A stretch of DNA of 64,000 nucleotides, from assembly GCA_009829735.1 (NCBI GenBank), contig CM020618.1, positions 20,135,346-20,199,345 of the forward strand. The letters run 5' to 3'. The number at the start of each line of letters is the position of its first letter. Position 1 is the stretch's first letter. Shown here one piece after another: positions 51,301 to 61,469 of this stretch. The translations under genes and the position numbers were made by a program. Under the pieces are notes generated by a model that searched no databases, was not told the DNA's origin, and worked only from the letters and a program-made list of their open reading frames with translations. The stretch comes from Pyropia yezoensis (Eukaryota; Rhodophyta; Bangiophyceae; Bangiales; Bangiaceae).

Positions 51301-52410
51301 ATGGCAACCCTCTTGAATTCTAGCGGTGGGCCACCCCCCGCACCACCTCCTCCTCCCCCCCCTTCACCCGTCGCCCCGGCGCCACCTGCCGCGCCGCCCC
51401 CCCGACGAGGGCCCTCGCTCGCCCGCCGCCCTAGTGGACCTGCCGCTGGCGCCGTCATATCTGCGGCTAATGACCTACACCGCGCCGCGGCGGGTCCTAC
51501 AGAGGGGTGGCGCGAGCTGCTGGCTAGATCGGAGGCAACGCCCCATCACGACCTGGCTGTGCCCTGCCACCGCCCTGCACTCGAGAACCTGCGCCGCGGA
51601 CTTTCGCTGGCGGGCCGCGGCTGCCTCGCCGCCCGTCAAGGCCCCGGCGCGTGCTTGTGGCTGGGGGCGCTGCACACCCTCGTTCCTTCCGGCGGCCGCA
51701 TTGGCGGTTCCACTATGCGGGCAGCCGTGAGGCTGTGGCTCTGAGCCGCCCCCCTCCCGCAGACGGACGACATGCGCTGCAAGTGCGGCGCCGCTGTGGA
51801 CGCCCTTGGCGCTCACTACTTTGGCACCTGCCCATATCGGCGAGCGGACTACACTGTTCGCAACACAGCGCTGGTCCACCTGTTGGTTCGGGCCCTTCGC
51901 AGATCTGCCCAGTGGCGGGACGTGTCGGTGGAGGTGGCCATTGCCACCCCGGACCCAGGCGACGAGGGCCTCCGGCTGGACGTGCGTGCGGTGAACGCCG
52001 CCTCGACTGCGGCGAAGCGGATGGAAGAGTCAGTCGCCCGCCCGCTGGGAGACACCCTCCTCTGGTGGGTAGTCGACGCCCCCGCCAACCAAGTGGCCGC
52101 CGCCGGGCGAGAGGTGAGGAAGAACCGCAAGTACTCGGACAACCACCCCGACGAGACCCCCACCTTATCCTTCTCTCCGGTCGTATGGGAGACTTTTGAC
52201 CGCCTTGGACCCGCCACGGCCAAGTTCTTGGCGTGGGCACTGGGCGGCCCCAATCGCAGCTCTTCCCTCGCAGCCTTTCTGACGGACGCTTCCGTTATTT
52301 TGAGGCGATTTAACGCGCGGTTGGTCATTGACGGCCTTGCCTGTTCTCTTTCGACGCGTCCCATAGCTGGTGAGAAGGGACCCCCACGGCGAGCCGATAT
52401 TTCTGGTTGA
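51301..52410 (+). pseudogene. C-terminal Cys/His and endonuclease-like domain of element E
   Basis: The first frame (to 51744) ends in GACLWLGALHTLVPSGGRI, the usual segment before the Cys/His motif in this RT family. The next frame starts MRCKCGAAVDALGAHYFGTC, a Cys-x-Cys...His-x4-Cys motif. RRADYTVRNTALVHLLVRAL, LRLDVRAVN and GREVRKNRKYSDNHP follow. These resemble the R2-type restriction-like endonuclease, with RLDV as a possible catalytic Asp and a basic K-N-R-K-Y. The endonuclease would nick the target for RT priming. The frame break near 51744 separates the halves. Confidence 0.6.
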
Positions 52411-52480
52411 GGGGCGGGAGGCCGACGTAGATTAGGTAGCAGGCCCTCAGCCTGGGAAAAGATTTTAAACCACCCCCCCC

Positions 52481-53919
52481 CACCCACATTGATTTGCATA
52501 CAGAATCGATGTGGGACCTCTTTTTCCAAATACAAGGCCCTCTGGTGTACTGTACACCCCAAATCGGTTAGGGGCACCAGTACGCAGACAGAAACCAGTG
52601 CTGCGGCTCTCAGCCAGGCTGCCGAGGGGAACCTCGTCGCCGAATCAGAGGCGATGTGTTTCGACGAGTCAGGGCAGACGCGGCATTCCTCATATGACAA
52701 GGTCGGGCTACCGATCTGATACACAGAAGCACAAACCACCGTGGACGTATCATGCACAGCGCGACCCTGCTGTCTCCCAGGAAGAAGCACTCTTCCAGTG
52801 GGTGCCGTGCCTCCGGCGCCGAGACTTGTAAATAAAACCCACTCAATCACCCCGCTCCTACTTCTATTATGCTGCCGTCCGGTAGGTATGCTTCTCTTTG
52901 AGCAGTTTGGGCAGCCCGCTGACCAGGCAGATGCTCATAACTGTGCTGGCCAGTCCTCGGCCAGCGAGGCGCCCGCTCAACATGTCAGTGGATGCTGAAA
53001 CGACCCCCACGAATCGCTGCAACGACGTGTACCACTCATCGCCTGGTTACGTCATCCCGTGGTCGTCTGGGCTTCCTTTACAAGCCAGTGTCATTGGAAG
53101 AGAGAGCCTTGGCTTCACCAGCGGTATGTCCATAAAAGAGAAGACTGCACCGACCAATTGTCTTGCGCCTGGATTATACCAGCACTCACCAGCCTCAATA
53201 GTTCCCGTGTCCCCCTCTCGAGCTCCTCTCCATCTCTCGGCACGGGTGCGCACCAACCGGAGACTTGGGAGGCGGATCTCACACATTGGCTAGCTTACCA
53301 CGCTGCCAACATCTCTGATGTCATATTCGACAACATGAGTCGTCAGAGTCGGATTGAACTACGCCGTGGATCAACGACGAGACATTGGCGTTGCGAGACT
53401 ACCAATGGTCCGGACCCCGCCGCCTACCTCAGCTGCGGGGGTGGATGATGCGCAATCCTCACGCGGCACTGCCGTGGTGCGGGCCATCCGGACAGGAGCT
53501 ATTTCGAGTGCCCCGACAGCCGGAGGCGGCAGACCTGGTGTACCTGACACAAATGTTTACCTGCGGAACAGGTAAACACCCTTGTAGCAACGCGACGTGC
53601 GACCACCTCACCCACTGGCGGAGACAAGTCAAAAAGCAAAGGCGGTATCGGAACTTTGGTGTGGTTCTCGACGTGGAGATCTCTCCCCTTCTCGGGCGGG
53701 GTGACTTTCCCTGCTCGTAGGCGCAGGAGCAACAAGTCGGCCCACTCTACAGAGCGGACAGCTTCTCCCCTCCGCCTACAACAAGATGTGATGGACTTGG
53801 AGGCAGGGTCCAGTGGAAAGCTTGCATCCTGTGCGTAAATGTATCCTATCTCTCATCATGAGCTGGTGCAACAGGATAAGGACGGTCCGGAGAACTTCGA
53901 ACTTTGAATCGACCAGGAT
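52481..53919. other. Spacer, no recognised gene
   Basis: Several short open frames. One (53385-53720 +) encodes a Cys/Trp-containing segment, MFTCGTGKHPCSNATCDHLT, whose family I do not know. It has no start context or neighbour that supports it. No repeats or RNA genes were noticed. Confidence 0.3.
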
Positions 53920-54321
53920 ATGGCCCCTGGTGATACCACCGTCAAGGTGCGTTTTCGAGTGGCAGCTGAAGCACGTGTCGTTTCTCCGACGATGAGGCCT
54001 TTGGCAGCGCGTAGGCTGGAGCCAATACGCGCCTGCATATGGTTCAATTCCATAAGTGCTGCGGTAACAGGCGCTAGCGCCAAGGGATATCGCCACGTGC
54101 GCTGGGACGCGGACACTCACCGCCGCCATTGTAGCAGAATTAAGACGGCCACCACGGATTCTTTTGTGACGTATGCCGAGTGGACGGCCCATTTGGTCAC
54201 TTGGTCGACGGGACTCCCGTACGAGCCCGCGTCTCTGTTTGCAGACGGTCAGCCGGTGTGGCCAAAGAATCCACCCAAGGTGACCGCCCCGCCCGCCGCC
54301 GTCAGTGGCGCTCCCAGATGA
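53920..54321 (+). pseudogene. Fragment related to the unknown gene at 61470-64000
   Basis: 133 codons from MAPGDTTVKVRFRVAAEA. Two motifs match the minus-strand protein at 61470-62753 in the same order: VKVRFRVAA against VEIRVRVAA, and VTYAEWTAHLVTWSTGLPYE against PTYVEWTWSLVCWSTGMPYN. The spacing between them is about 100 residues shorter, so this copy is internally deleted. 54322-54998 downstream has only unconvincing frames. Confidence 0.5.
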
Positions 54322-56082
54322 ACTGGCCGCTGGACCATCTACCCGCCCAGCACCGAGCCGTCGTCCGCTCGGACAGGAAGGGTCCATCAAGGGCCAGCTT
54401 TTCCTCTGTCACCGTCTCACCCATTGGGGACGGAGAAGTCAACGGCGGCGGCGCGGCAGCCCCTGCGATCAAGACTCCTGGAGGGCTTTCATGGCATCAC
54501 AGCTCCACAGCTGTGCCGCCACTGCCGTCGGGGGGGGGGGGGCCGGAATATTTTGGCCTCAGCCGGCTCCGGCGGCAAGGGTGCGCGCACGCCGAGTACA
54601 TCGGCTGTTATTCGCGGCCTGCGCCGCTGTAGTCCCATGTGAGTCCTGCCGTCACGGCCTCTCATGACGCCCGAATTCGTGATGCTGGCGGTTGAGGTGG
54701 CGCCCAAGACGGTAGTGTACAGCACAGGCAGGCCGTTAGAACCTTCTGTAAGTGGGAGAAAAAGGTGTTCAGTGAAGCGTGGTCGCCACCGGGGGCCGAC
54801 GCCGAGGATGGCGTGGTGCAGCGCTTTCTGCTCCCTTTGCGCGTGAGGCGGACAGAAGGGGCCCGCGACACGCGTCCGGATTAAGCTCATATTGGCAGGC
54901 CGACGACCGAGTCGTCTTGCACACGCCTCTGTTATGAGAATCTCGCCGGCACGTGCGAGAAAAAAAAACAAAAACCTCAACAATTTCCACAGCCATTAGA
55001 GACTTTCAGCAGGTACAGATCTCGTTACAGATCTCGGTATTTTCGCGGTAACGTGGCATCAGGATTCCCATACCGAGCCTTGAGCGCCGGGACCTTCGGC
55101 AGGTGACAAACCTCGCTACGGAAAGGTCGACCCGCAGTCCACAGTAGTTAACGGAGAAGTGAGCAGTCACGAGTAACTGGGTGCACCAACGTCTGCCTCT
55201 GAGCCGACTACAGATTAGGCTGCAGAACAGTGCGCACACCGCCGGCTCTTCTTGTCCTGCGGTGAGATGCCAGAGTTGACGTCGGGCGGGGTGGTGAGGG
55301 GAGGTGTCGGGGGGGACGCTCCTGAAGGAGCCCCGGTGCCAGCCGGGGCGGCGTTCAGCACAGCGAGGGGCTGGGACGGGGCTGACGTCGGGGGGGGGGG
55401 AGGGGGAGCCATTGATGAGTGAGGCACCGTGGCGCGTGCAGGATTGGATGAGGGCACCTGGGTGCCGGGGTTGATCGGAGCCATCGCACTCGGCAAGCGT
55501 GGCAGGTTGGCTGAGATGACGGTGGACGTGGTGGGGTGTCGGCGTTCTTTGCTGCGGATGGGTGTGGGCGCAAATGGGCAGCGGTGGGGGTTATGTGGAC
55601 GGTGAGCGGTGACGCCAGCTGCAGGTCGCAGAGCCTGTCAGCGCTTGCGGGCAGGCGGGCGGAATGGCAGTCACGCGTGCCTCCAGCCGTCATTCCTTGT
55701 TGGAAGGAAGGTCAATTGCGACCGGACCTACAACGTGTCGTACTTTCCCAGCCGGGATCCACTCCGGTAGGGTCGGCGATGAAAGAGCATGTCTATAGGT
55801 GGAGCTAAAACCCATACCCATTCAGCTACTTTTTATAGCGATAGCTCCGAGCATGTCTATCGGTCCTGAGCCATCCTGGCGTCTTCAGCAGACTTGCATG
55901 TCGAAATGAGAGCCACTTGATGTGGAATTCTATTTAATTTGCTAAGTCTGAAGGGTTTGAAGAGTGGCGAGACAACGCACACGCTCGTGAATCGCTGCCG
56001 ACATCCCTGCCTGCCTGTCATTGCGTGACCCGTCTCACCCTCCGACCTTCCCTACCCCCGCCCCCCCCCCGTTTTTTTTCCA

Positions 56083-57432
56083 ATGGACGACCTATTTACG
56101 CACCTGTTGAGCGACGATGACGAGGAGGAGGCTGTTATCGAAGTATGCTTAGCTGCTGCAACGGCCGGCGGGGCTGCGCTCGAGCCAGTACCAGCAGTGT
56201 GGGGCGGGCGGCAGGTAGGGTCGGCTTCGAACATAAGCCGAGGTGCGTGTTCCTGGTTTGCCGACTACCTGTCATCCTCTCCGAGGTATACCTCCTCCCA
56301 CTTTCGCGGAGTGTTCCGAGTTCCTCTCCGGTTGTACCATATCCTGGAGCGCGAGCTGCCCCTCGTGGACCCGACGCTGCTGCAGCGGACCGACTGCACG
56401 GGCAGGCGTGGCCATCCCTTCCACGTCAAGATTCTGAACTCGCTACGGCGTCTGGGCACTGGTCGATCTTTTCGAGATCTTGACGACCACTCCCGCATGT
56501 CGGTGGAGGCTCAACGACAAGCTTTTAAAGCCGTCCTCCGTGCCGTGCGGTCCCGATTTGGACCTCAATTTTTGAACCGGCATCCGACTGCAGCTGAGCT
56601 CGCGGCCCTGACGGACAGTTTTGCGGCGCGTGGTCTCCCAGGCTGTATGGGGTCAGTGGACTGCATGAAAATCAAGTGGAAGAACTGCCCCAGAGCCTTC
56701 AAAGGACAGTACCACAACCCTAAGGACAGAAAACTGGCGGTGCTGTCGTTCCAGGCGCTCGTGGACGGGGACCTGTATTGCTGGGACTGGTTTGCTGGTC
56801 GGCCAGGTACGAACAACGATATCACTGTTGCCAGCCACAGCCCCCTCTTCTCCGAGATATTGTGCGGCCGCCGGTGCATCCATCTTCCTGGTGGCTACGT
56901 TCTGAACGGAATCCGACGTTCCTGGCCACTCTACTTTCTCGGCGACAGCATATACCCGCGATGGGCGATTTTCTTTCTTCCCGGCTCTGGTGCAACAAGC
57001 GAGAAAGAGATTCACGCCAAGAAGTGCCAAGAAGCGATACGTAAGGATGTTGAGAGGTATTTCGGGTGTCTTCAGGGGCGCTTTCGGATACTGCGTCAAG
57101 ACAGGGAAGAGTGGAGTGACGAGTTGATATTGCAGGTTGCGGACGTGTGCATTATCTTGCACAATTTGATTGCATCCATGGATAAGCATGGGGAGCTCGC
57201 CGGCGAGGCGGATGATGGGGGGGAGTCTGTTGGCGTGCTGGATGAGTTTTACGAGTGCCTCCCTGGTATGCATGGGGCCGGGGATATTGCTTCACCTGTG
57301 GGACCTTGTGTTGGGCTGGCGTCCTTGGTGGAGCGCTCGGACGAGGTCATGAGCGAGAGTGGGCATGTTGCTCTGCGTGCTTCATTGATTGATCACTTGT
57401 GGTCGGTTCGTGGGGAGACACAACAGCCATGA
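56083..57432 (+). CDS. PIF/Harbinger transposase (DDE_Tnp_4 family), intact
   Basis: 449 codons from the ATG at 56083, with an acidic N-terminus (LSDDDEEEAV). The helical region before the nuclease has RRLGTGRSFRDLDDHSRMS. The DDE triad is visible as D in GCMGSVDCMKIKWK, D in YFLGDSIYPRW and E in KDVERYFGCLQGRF, with the family-typical GRPGTNNDI between and VCIILHNLI at the end. It cuts and pastes the element. In this superfamily it needs the Myb/SANT partner for nuclear import and DNA binding. It looks intact, so mobility depends on the partner gene. Confidence 0.92.
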   Translation: MDDLFTHLLSDDDEEEAVIEVCLAAATAGGAALEPVPAVWGGRQVGSASNISRGACSWFADYLSSSPRYTSSHFRGVFRVPLRLYHILERELPLVDPTLLQRTDCTGRRGHPFHVKILNSLRRLGTGRSFRDLDDHSRMSVEAQRQAFKAVLRAVRSRFGPQFLNRHPTAAELAALTDSFAARGLPGCMGSVDCMKIKWKNCPRAFKGQYHNPKDRKLAVLSFQALVDGDLYCWDWFAGRPGTNNDITVASHSPLFSEILCGRRCIHLPGGYVLNGIRRSWPLYFLGDSIYPRWAIFFLPGSGATSEKEIHAKKCQEAIRKDVERYFGCLQGRFRILRQDREEWSDELILQVADVCIILHNLIASMDKHGELAGEADDGGESVGVLDEFYECLPGMHGAGDIASPVGPCVGLASLVERSDEVMSESGHVALRASLIDHLWSVRGETQQP

Positions 57433-57699
57433 TGGTGGTCCGCTCGTGGTGTCTGTTTGTGGCGAGACGCAACTGTACTGATGGCTATGTGTTTTTTTTG
57501 CATAGTATCTCTCGTGTTTGCAAGAGCAAGAGCGCTTTGACTGAATGCCACGAGCGCGCACACCATGCACGGTCTAAGCCTCTCATGAATTCCGGGTCCG
57601 GAAGTACCCCACAAAATGCACATTAGGCCCAAATCCAAAACAATCCAAAATTCTGTGAATATCAGTAATTCTCGTGCGCACAACGGCCCCCGTCGACGG

Positions 57700-58310
57700 G
57701 ACCAGGGATCGTGTCGGCCGCGGCAGCCGAGGCGGTGACGGCGGCGGCGTCGCCGTTTGTCGCCAGGGCAGAGAAAACAGCTCACTTCCCGGGGGTGCGC
57801 GTATCTAGGGGGGGATGCCTGGCAGGGGGGGGGTGGGGGGAGCGACGGGATGCGGTGGCGTCGGATGCGTCGGCACCATTGCTGATGAGGGCGGGTCAGG
57901 ATGAGCGGAACGGGACCAGTCAATGGAGGCGACGGCGTAGGTAGGCTCTGTGCCGCTGTTGTCGTTGCGGCGGTGGCCGCCCAAAAGCCACCATTCGGGT
58001 ACGGAGGGGGGGGGGAAGGTTCTTCGAGAGGGGCGGCCGAATCTCGGAAGGGGGACGCTTGCTGGTAGAGCGAGGGGGTGCGGTGGCGTCTGCGGCGCCG
58101 GCGCCGTTGCTGAGGAGGCTGAGACTGGACGAGCGAGTAGTTGCGGCCGCGTAGGTAGGGTCTGTGCCGTGTTGCCGCTGTGGCGGTGGTCACGAAAAAG
58201 CCACCATTCGCATGGGGGGGGCGGGCAGGGGGGACCACGCGGGGGGGGGGGGGGGGGTTCGAGCGAGGCGGCCGGATCTCATTGAGGATTTTGGAAGGGC
58301 AGGTGGGGGG
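57700..58310. repeat. About 215-bp tandem repeat between the two PIF genes
   Basis: The marker TAGGTAGGCTCTGTGCCG at 57938 recurs as TAGGTAGGGTCTGTGCCG at 58153. The following AAGCCACCATTCG also recurs (57985 and 58200). A third, weaker copy lies to the left. G-rich homopolymers within it are prone to sequencing error. 57433-57699 and 58311-58522 hold no gene. Confidence 0.7.
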
Positions 58311-58522
58311 CGCGGAACGTCTGACAGCGGGGTGCGCTTCACGGTTCTCCGCACAATGCCATGTTTGAAGCCCCAGAAACACAAGAAGAGTTCGAAGGAC
58401 TGTGGTACACGTGGCCCAAAAAGACAAAAAATGGAGATTATTGAAAACGACTGGAAAGCAAGTACGTTGCAACAGATAACTGTCGCTGACATGAGACAAA
58501 CGAAGGCCAGCACAAGTTCCCG

Positions 58523-59656
58523 CTAACCCTCCTCTTCCTCATCATTGTCGTCCACTTCACGAGGGACCTCGGTCGGTGTGCGCTGCTGCGCGGACGCGGT
58601 TGCGCTGTCAGTTGCCGTGCTGGCCTGCCTGGTCCTACGCAGTAAACCCCTCACCATCGTCTGCTTCTCGGCTCCCTCGTCCAGCATGTCCACCAGCTTC
58701 GCCTCTAGCGCCAACCCCGCCAAGTCCGCCTTCCGCCGGTTGGAAGAGACCATTGCCTCTTTCATGCTCGTCACGGAAGTAGCCAAGCGCTCGACGGCGG
58801 CACCAGCGGGGTTGGGGTCCACCAAAGAGGCCTTCGTGCGTTTGACGCCCCGAGGGCGAGCCGCGCTCGGCTTGACAGCCGGGATGGCTGGTTCCACAGC
58901 TGGTGGCTCAGCTGACCCTGGTGCGACCCGAGGCGGACTGGTGGTGTCAGGTGTCGTCCCAGCCTCTGACGGTCCAGCCACTGACTCGCGCCGCTCCGCT
59001 GACGGCGCTCCAGGTTCCGCCCTGCCGCCGGTAGAAGACGCCAGAACCTTGGAAGAAAACTTGGGACACGTGGCGAGAAGGTGCGCCGCAGCGACACTCT
59101 TGAACATGGGGGCGGGTACACGTTCTTTCTTCTTGTTCAAAATGTTGTTGGAGACTCGGTAGTACGTCATAATGTTCTTGACCGTTTCCGCCTCTGACTC
59201 ACCGGACGGGATGGCGCTACGATACTTGGCTTCCGCAGCATTGTACTTCTGGGATTGCTTCTGCAAAGTCTAAAACCGCGACCGCAGGCTCCCGGGTGTC
59301 CGCTGCTCCGAGACCTCCGGCTGCTTGACAAACACGTCCGCCACTTTTTCCCAAAAGCAGTCCCTGTCCATGTCGACAATGTACTCCGACACGTTGATCC
59401 ACGACCGCGCCAAAGCCAGGTCCTCCTCGGGGGAAATGTTGGGGCCTCGCGCAGTGGTGGCGCTCGCTGCAGGCGACACCGTTGAATCCGGCGGACCAGA
59501 TGAACGAGAACGGGGAGAGGCAGGCACAGGAATGGGATCAGTCACGGCGGGGGAACTCGGGCTGTCCGCCGACGATGCCATGGTCCTCGCTGACATGCGA
59601 AGGGGGGGCGGCCACTCGAGAGTCGCAGCTCCAACGAAGACGGCGGGTAGTGCCAT
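58523..59656 (-). pseudogene. Myb/SANT-like partner protein of the PIF element, one nonsense codon
   Basis: Minus-strand frame from the ATG at 59656 (or 59581). The SANT-like domain reads ISPEEDLALARSWINVSEYI, DRDCFWEKVADVF and RTPGSLRSRF. An in-frame TAG at 59270-59272 follows, and the same frame continues with YNAAEAKYRSAIPSGESEAET, the usual second half of this family. The C-terminus is Pro/Ser-rich, with a coiled-coil-like stretch and an acidic DDNDEEEEG tail. In PIF/Harbinger elements this protein binds the ends and recruits the transposase. The TAG would remove the second half unless it is an error or is suppressed. Confidence 0.8.
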
Positions 59657-60087
59657 GGGTTGGACGGAGGGACAGGCGGGCTTTGCAGTTGCGAGTGTCA
59701 CTCTGACCATATTTGTGCCACTTCTTCTTTACTTCTGAACAGAAATTGTGCCACCGCCGCTCATTCCTGGGATGGAACCATCTGATTGGCTTGGCTATAG
59801 TAGCTCAGAGGATAGCTCTGAGCTATCCTCTGCGCTATCCGAGCCCGGATTTGGCCCCGCAGATAGCTCAGAGCTATTTTTTATGGGTTATAGGTGCACC
59901 GATAGACATGATCTGAGCTATAACCCATAATAGTATGGGTTTTGGGTTCCACCGATAGACATGCTCTAAGGGACTCTCCTTTACCAGATCTCGGTATGAC
60001 GGCCATACGTGGCATACGTGTCAGGGATACACCACATTCTGAACGGGATCTGCTCCTGCTGAAAGTCTCTATTGCTGCATCCATAGA

Positions 60088-60201
60088 GTGCGTCCCGAAA
60101 AAGTGGACGTGCTCGTGTCGTGATCATGTCAAATATCGGCCACTGGACCAATCAAACCCACACTGCACGACCCGTGCACGTCCACTTTTTACGGGACGCA
60201 C
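60088..60201. mobile_element. 114-bp MITE-like hairpin
   Basis: Starts GTGCGTCCCGAAAAAGTGGA and ends with a near-exact complement (one inserted base). Pairing runs at least 35 bp per arm, including ACGTGC and a GTCGTG segment. No clean target duplication was seen. The size and TIR structure fit a non-autonomous Tc1/mariner-type or other MITE. Confidence 0.6.
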
Positions 60202-60669
60202 AATATCTGGCTTTTCCGCCCTCCCGTGCGAGGAAACAAAAGACAAAACAAAAGCCGCACCCATTGGCATTGCCGTTCCTCTCTTGTGGTGGTTGTTATT
60301 GGTAACGCGACTATAGGATAGGGTAGGACCCGGCCGGGGCCCTGTTAGGTTGGGGTTGGGGGCTACCATTGGGGCCCCGGCACGGGCTGGCGCATTTGAG
60401 GGGAGTCCGCCGTTAACGGCGGTCGACCACTGCCGTCGGCAACGGTCAATCTCCCTTGCGCGGCCCACCCGCCAACCCCGCCGCGAGCCTCGCCCGCGGC
60501 GCTTCCACACACACGTGGGGCGCCGGATCATCTCCCTTTATGAGGGCAACTCATAGCCGACCCTTCGTGGGTAGCGGCTTCCTTGTAGCCCACTGCTACG
60601 AGCTGTATCGATAAACATCGTCTAAGGCAACCCGTCCGTGTGTGTGGAGTTAAGCTTGCAATATACATG
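60202..60669. other. Spacer, no gene seen
   Basis: No convincing frame. Near 60608 a short ATCGATAAACATCGTCTAAGG string resembles the PIF element end (ACCGATAGACATGCTCTAAGG) and may be a decayed related terminus. Confidence 0.3.
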
Positions 60670-60671
60670 TA

Positions 60672-61428
60672 CAGTTGGTACCCAATATTATTTGCCCACC
60701 CCAACGGTCAGATCCTGAGATTTATATTGACTCGATGCGACCGTCCGTTTCCAGTGCAAGAAACGCACTAATACTTGGTGCCAGACCAGTTCGCTTCCAC
60801 CACCCCCCGCACACGGCGGCACATGCTCTCGGTCAGGCGCTTGAAATAGGCGCTCGGTATCGACGCCCACTCTTCCTGCAGGGCAATGAACAGCTCGTCC
60901 TTCGTCTTGGGGAAGGGGTGCCCGACTGCGGTGCTGGTTCGTCCTGGTTGACCTCTTCGGCGATTTCCGCCGTTGAGGCGAAAGGGTTGCCGTCCACCAC
61001 CCGGCGGAGCCCGCGCAGCTCTCGAGGGCTGAGGAGCTTCGGCCGACCTCGGTGTTCCTGGCGCGCAGTGGCCGCCGCCCGCCGCGCGTTGGCTGCGTGG
61101 TAGCTGACCACCGTCTTGAGGATGCCGAGCGCGGTGGCGATGGCCCCATTGGACTTCTTGTTCGTGACCATGGTCTTGATGGCGCCAACTTCCTGGGGGC
61201 ATAGGGGGGTCCTGCCCTTGCCCCCCATGGTGCTGCTTTTTTTTTTTTCTTCGCTGGGAGAGAAGCTATGGGCGCTTCATTATAGCACCATGCCCCGCAC
61301 CGCTGCGCCCAAGTGACTGCAATGCGCCAGAGCGGCACCACAGAGGCCGCTTTCTGGATCTCGTCCGTGGTCGATTTGGTGTAAAAAGTGATCCGCCAGG
61401 GTGGGCAAATAATATTGGGTACCAACTG
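60672..61428 (-). mobile_element. Tc1/mariner element, internally deleted
   Basis: Exact inverted ends CAGTTGGTACCCAATATTAT continuing through TTGCCCACCC, each flanked by TA (60670-60671 and 61429-61430), the TA target duplication of this superfamily. At 757 bp it is about half the size of an autonomous element. It keeps the two ends of a transposase gene on the minus strand. Confidence 0.9.
60768..61228 (-). pseudogene. Tc1-like transposase remnant lacking the DDE core
   Basis: From the ATG at 61228: MGGKGRTPLCPQEVGAIKTM then KKSNGAIATALGILKTVV, a paired-type helix-turn-helix, then RGRPKLLSPRELRGLRRVVD and NPFASTAEIAEEVN, the second DNA-binding helix group. After a frame change near 60930 the end reads PKTKDELFIALQEEWASIP and AYFKRLTESMCRRV up to the stop at 60768, the usual extreme C-terminus of Tc1 transposases. 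The whole catalytic D-D-E/D domain between them is missing. Without the DDE core it cannot cut DNA and could only move with another element's transposase; the remaining fragment might still bind ends. Confidence 0.88.
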
Positions 61429-61469
61429 TACATGCATACATGCAAGAACCACGGCAGCCCCCCCCCCCT

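Larger units (their letters stand above)
45656..52480 (+). mobile_element. Non-LTR retrotransposon remnant (element E)
   Basis: A plus-strand series of partial frames: an ORF1-like protein, Ala-rich and zinc-finger segments, a non-LTR-type RT, and a C-terminal Cys-rich plus endonuclease-like region. The order zinc fingers, RT, then Cys/His motif with endonuclease resembles R2/NeSL-type elements, which carry a restriction-like endonuclease at the C-terminus. No LTRs and no poly-A tail were seen. The limits are approximate: the left is set by the first ORF, the right by the end of similarity. Confidence 0.7.
55785..59966 (+). mobile_element. PIF/Harbinger DNA transposon, two genes
   Basis: The ends are GAGCATGTCTATAGGTGGA at 55785 and, in complement, GAGCATGTCTATCGGTGGA ending at 59966. 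Pairing continues through AAAACCCATAC. The flanks are AAA and TAA, an imperfect 3-bp duplication. GAGCATGTCTAT or a close variant repeats as subterminal copies (near 55850 and 59905), together with GATAGCTC palindromes (59800-59890), likely transposase sites. It carries a transposase (+) and a Myb/SANT-type gene (-) facing each other, the standard PIF/Harbinger content. Confidence 0.85.
54999..60070. mobile_element. Outer inverted-repeat element with ATT target duplication
   Basis: Inverted ends AGAGACTTTCAGCAGG (54999) and the complement (ending 60070), with ATT directly outside both. Further in, CAGATCTCGTT and a diverged CAGATCCCGTT continue the pairing. It encloses the complete PIF/Harbinger transposon at 55785-59966, leaving about 0.9 kb of its own sequence. 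It is likely an older DNA element into which the PIF element inserted. The alternative is that the outer ends are the real ends of the autonomous transposon. Confidence 0.65.

Noticed and set aside
57393..58499. 368-codon minus-strand ORF in the PIF element
   Set aside because: It covers the 215-bp tandem repeat and G-runs and antisenses the transposase 3' end; the translation is repetitive Pro/Arg without motifs.
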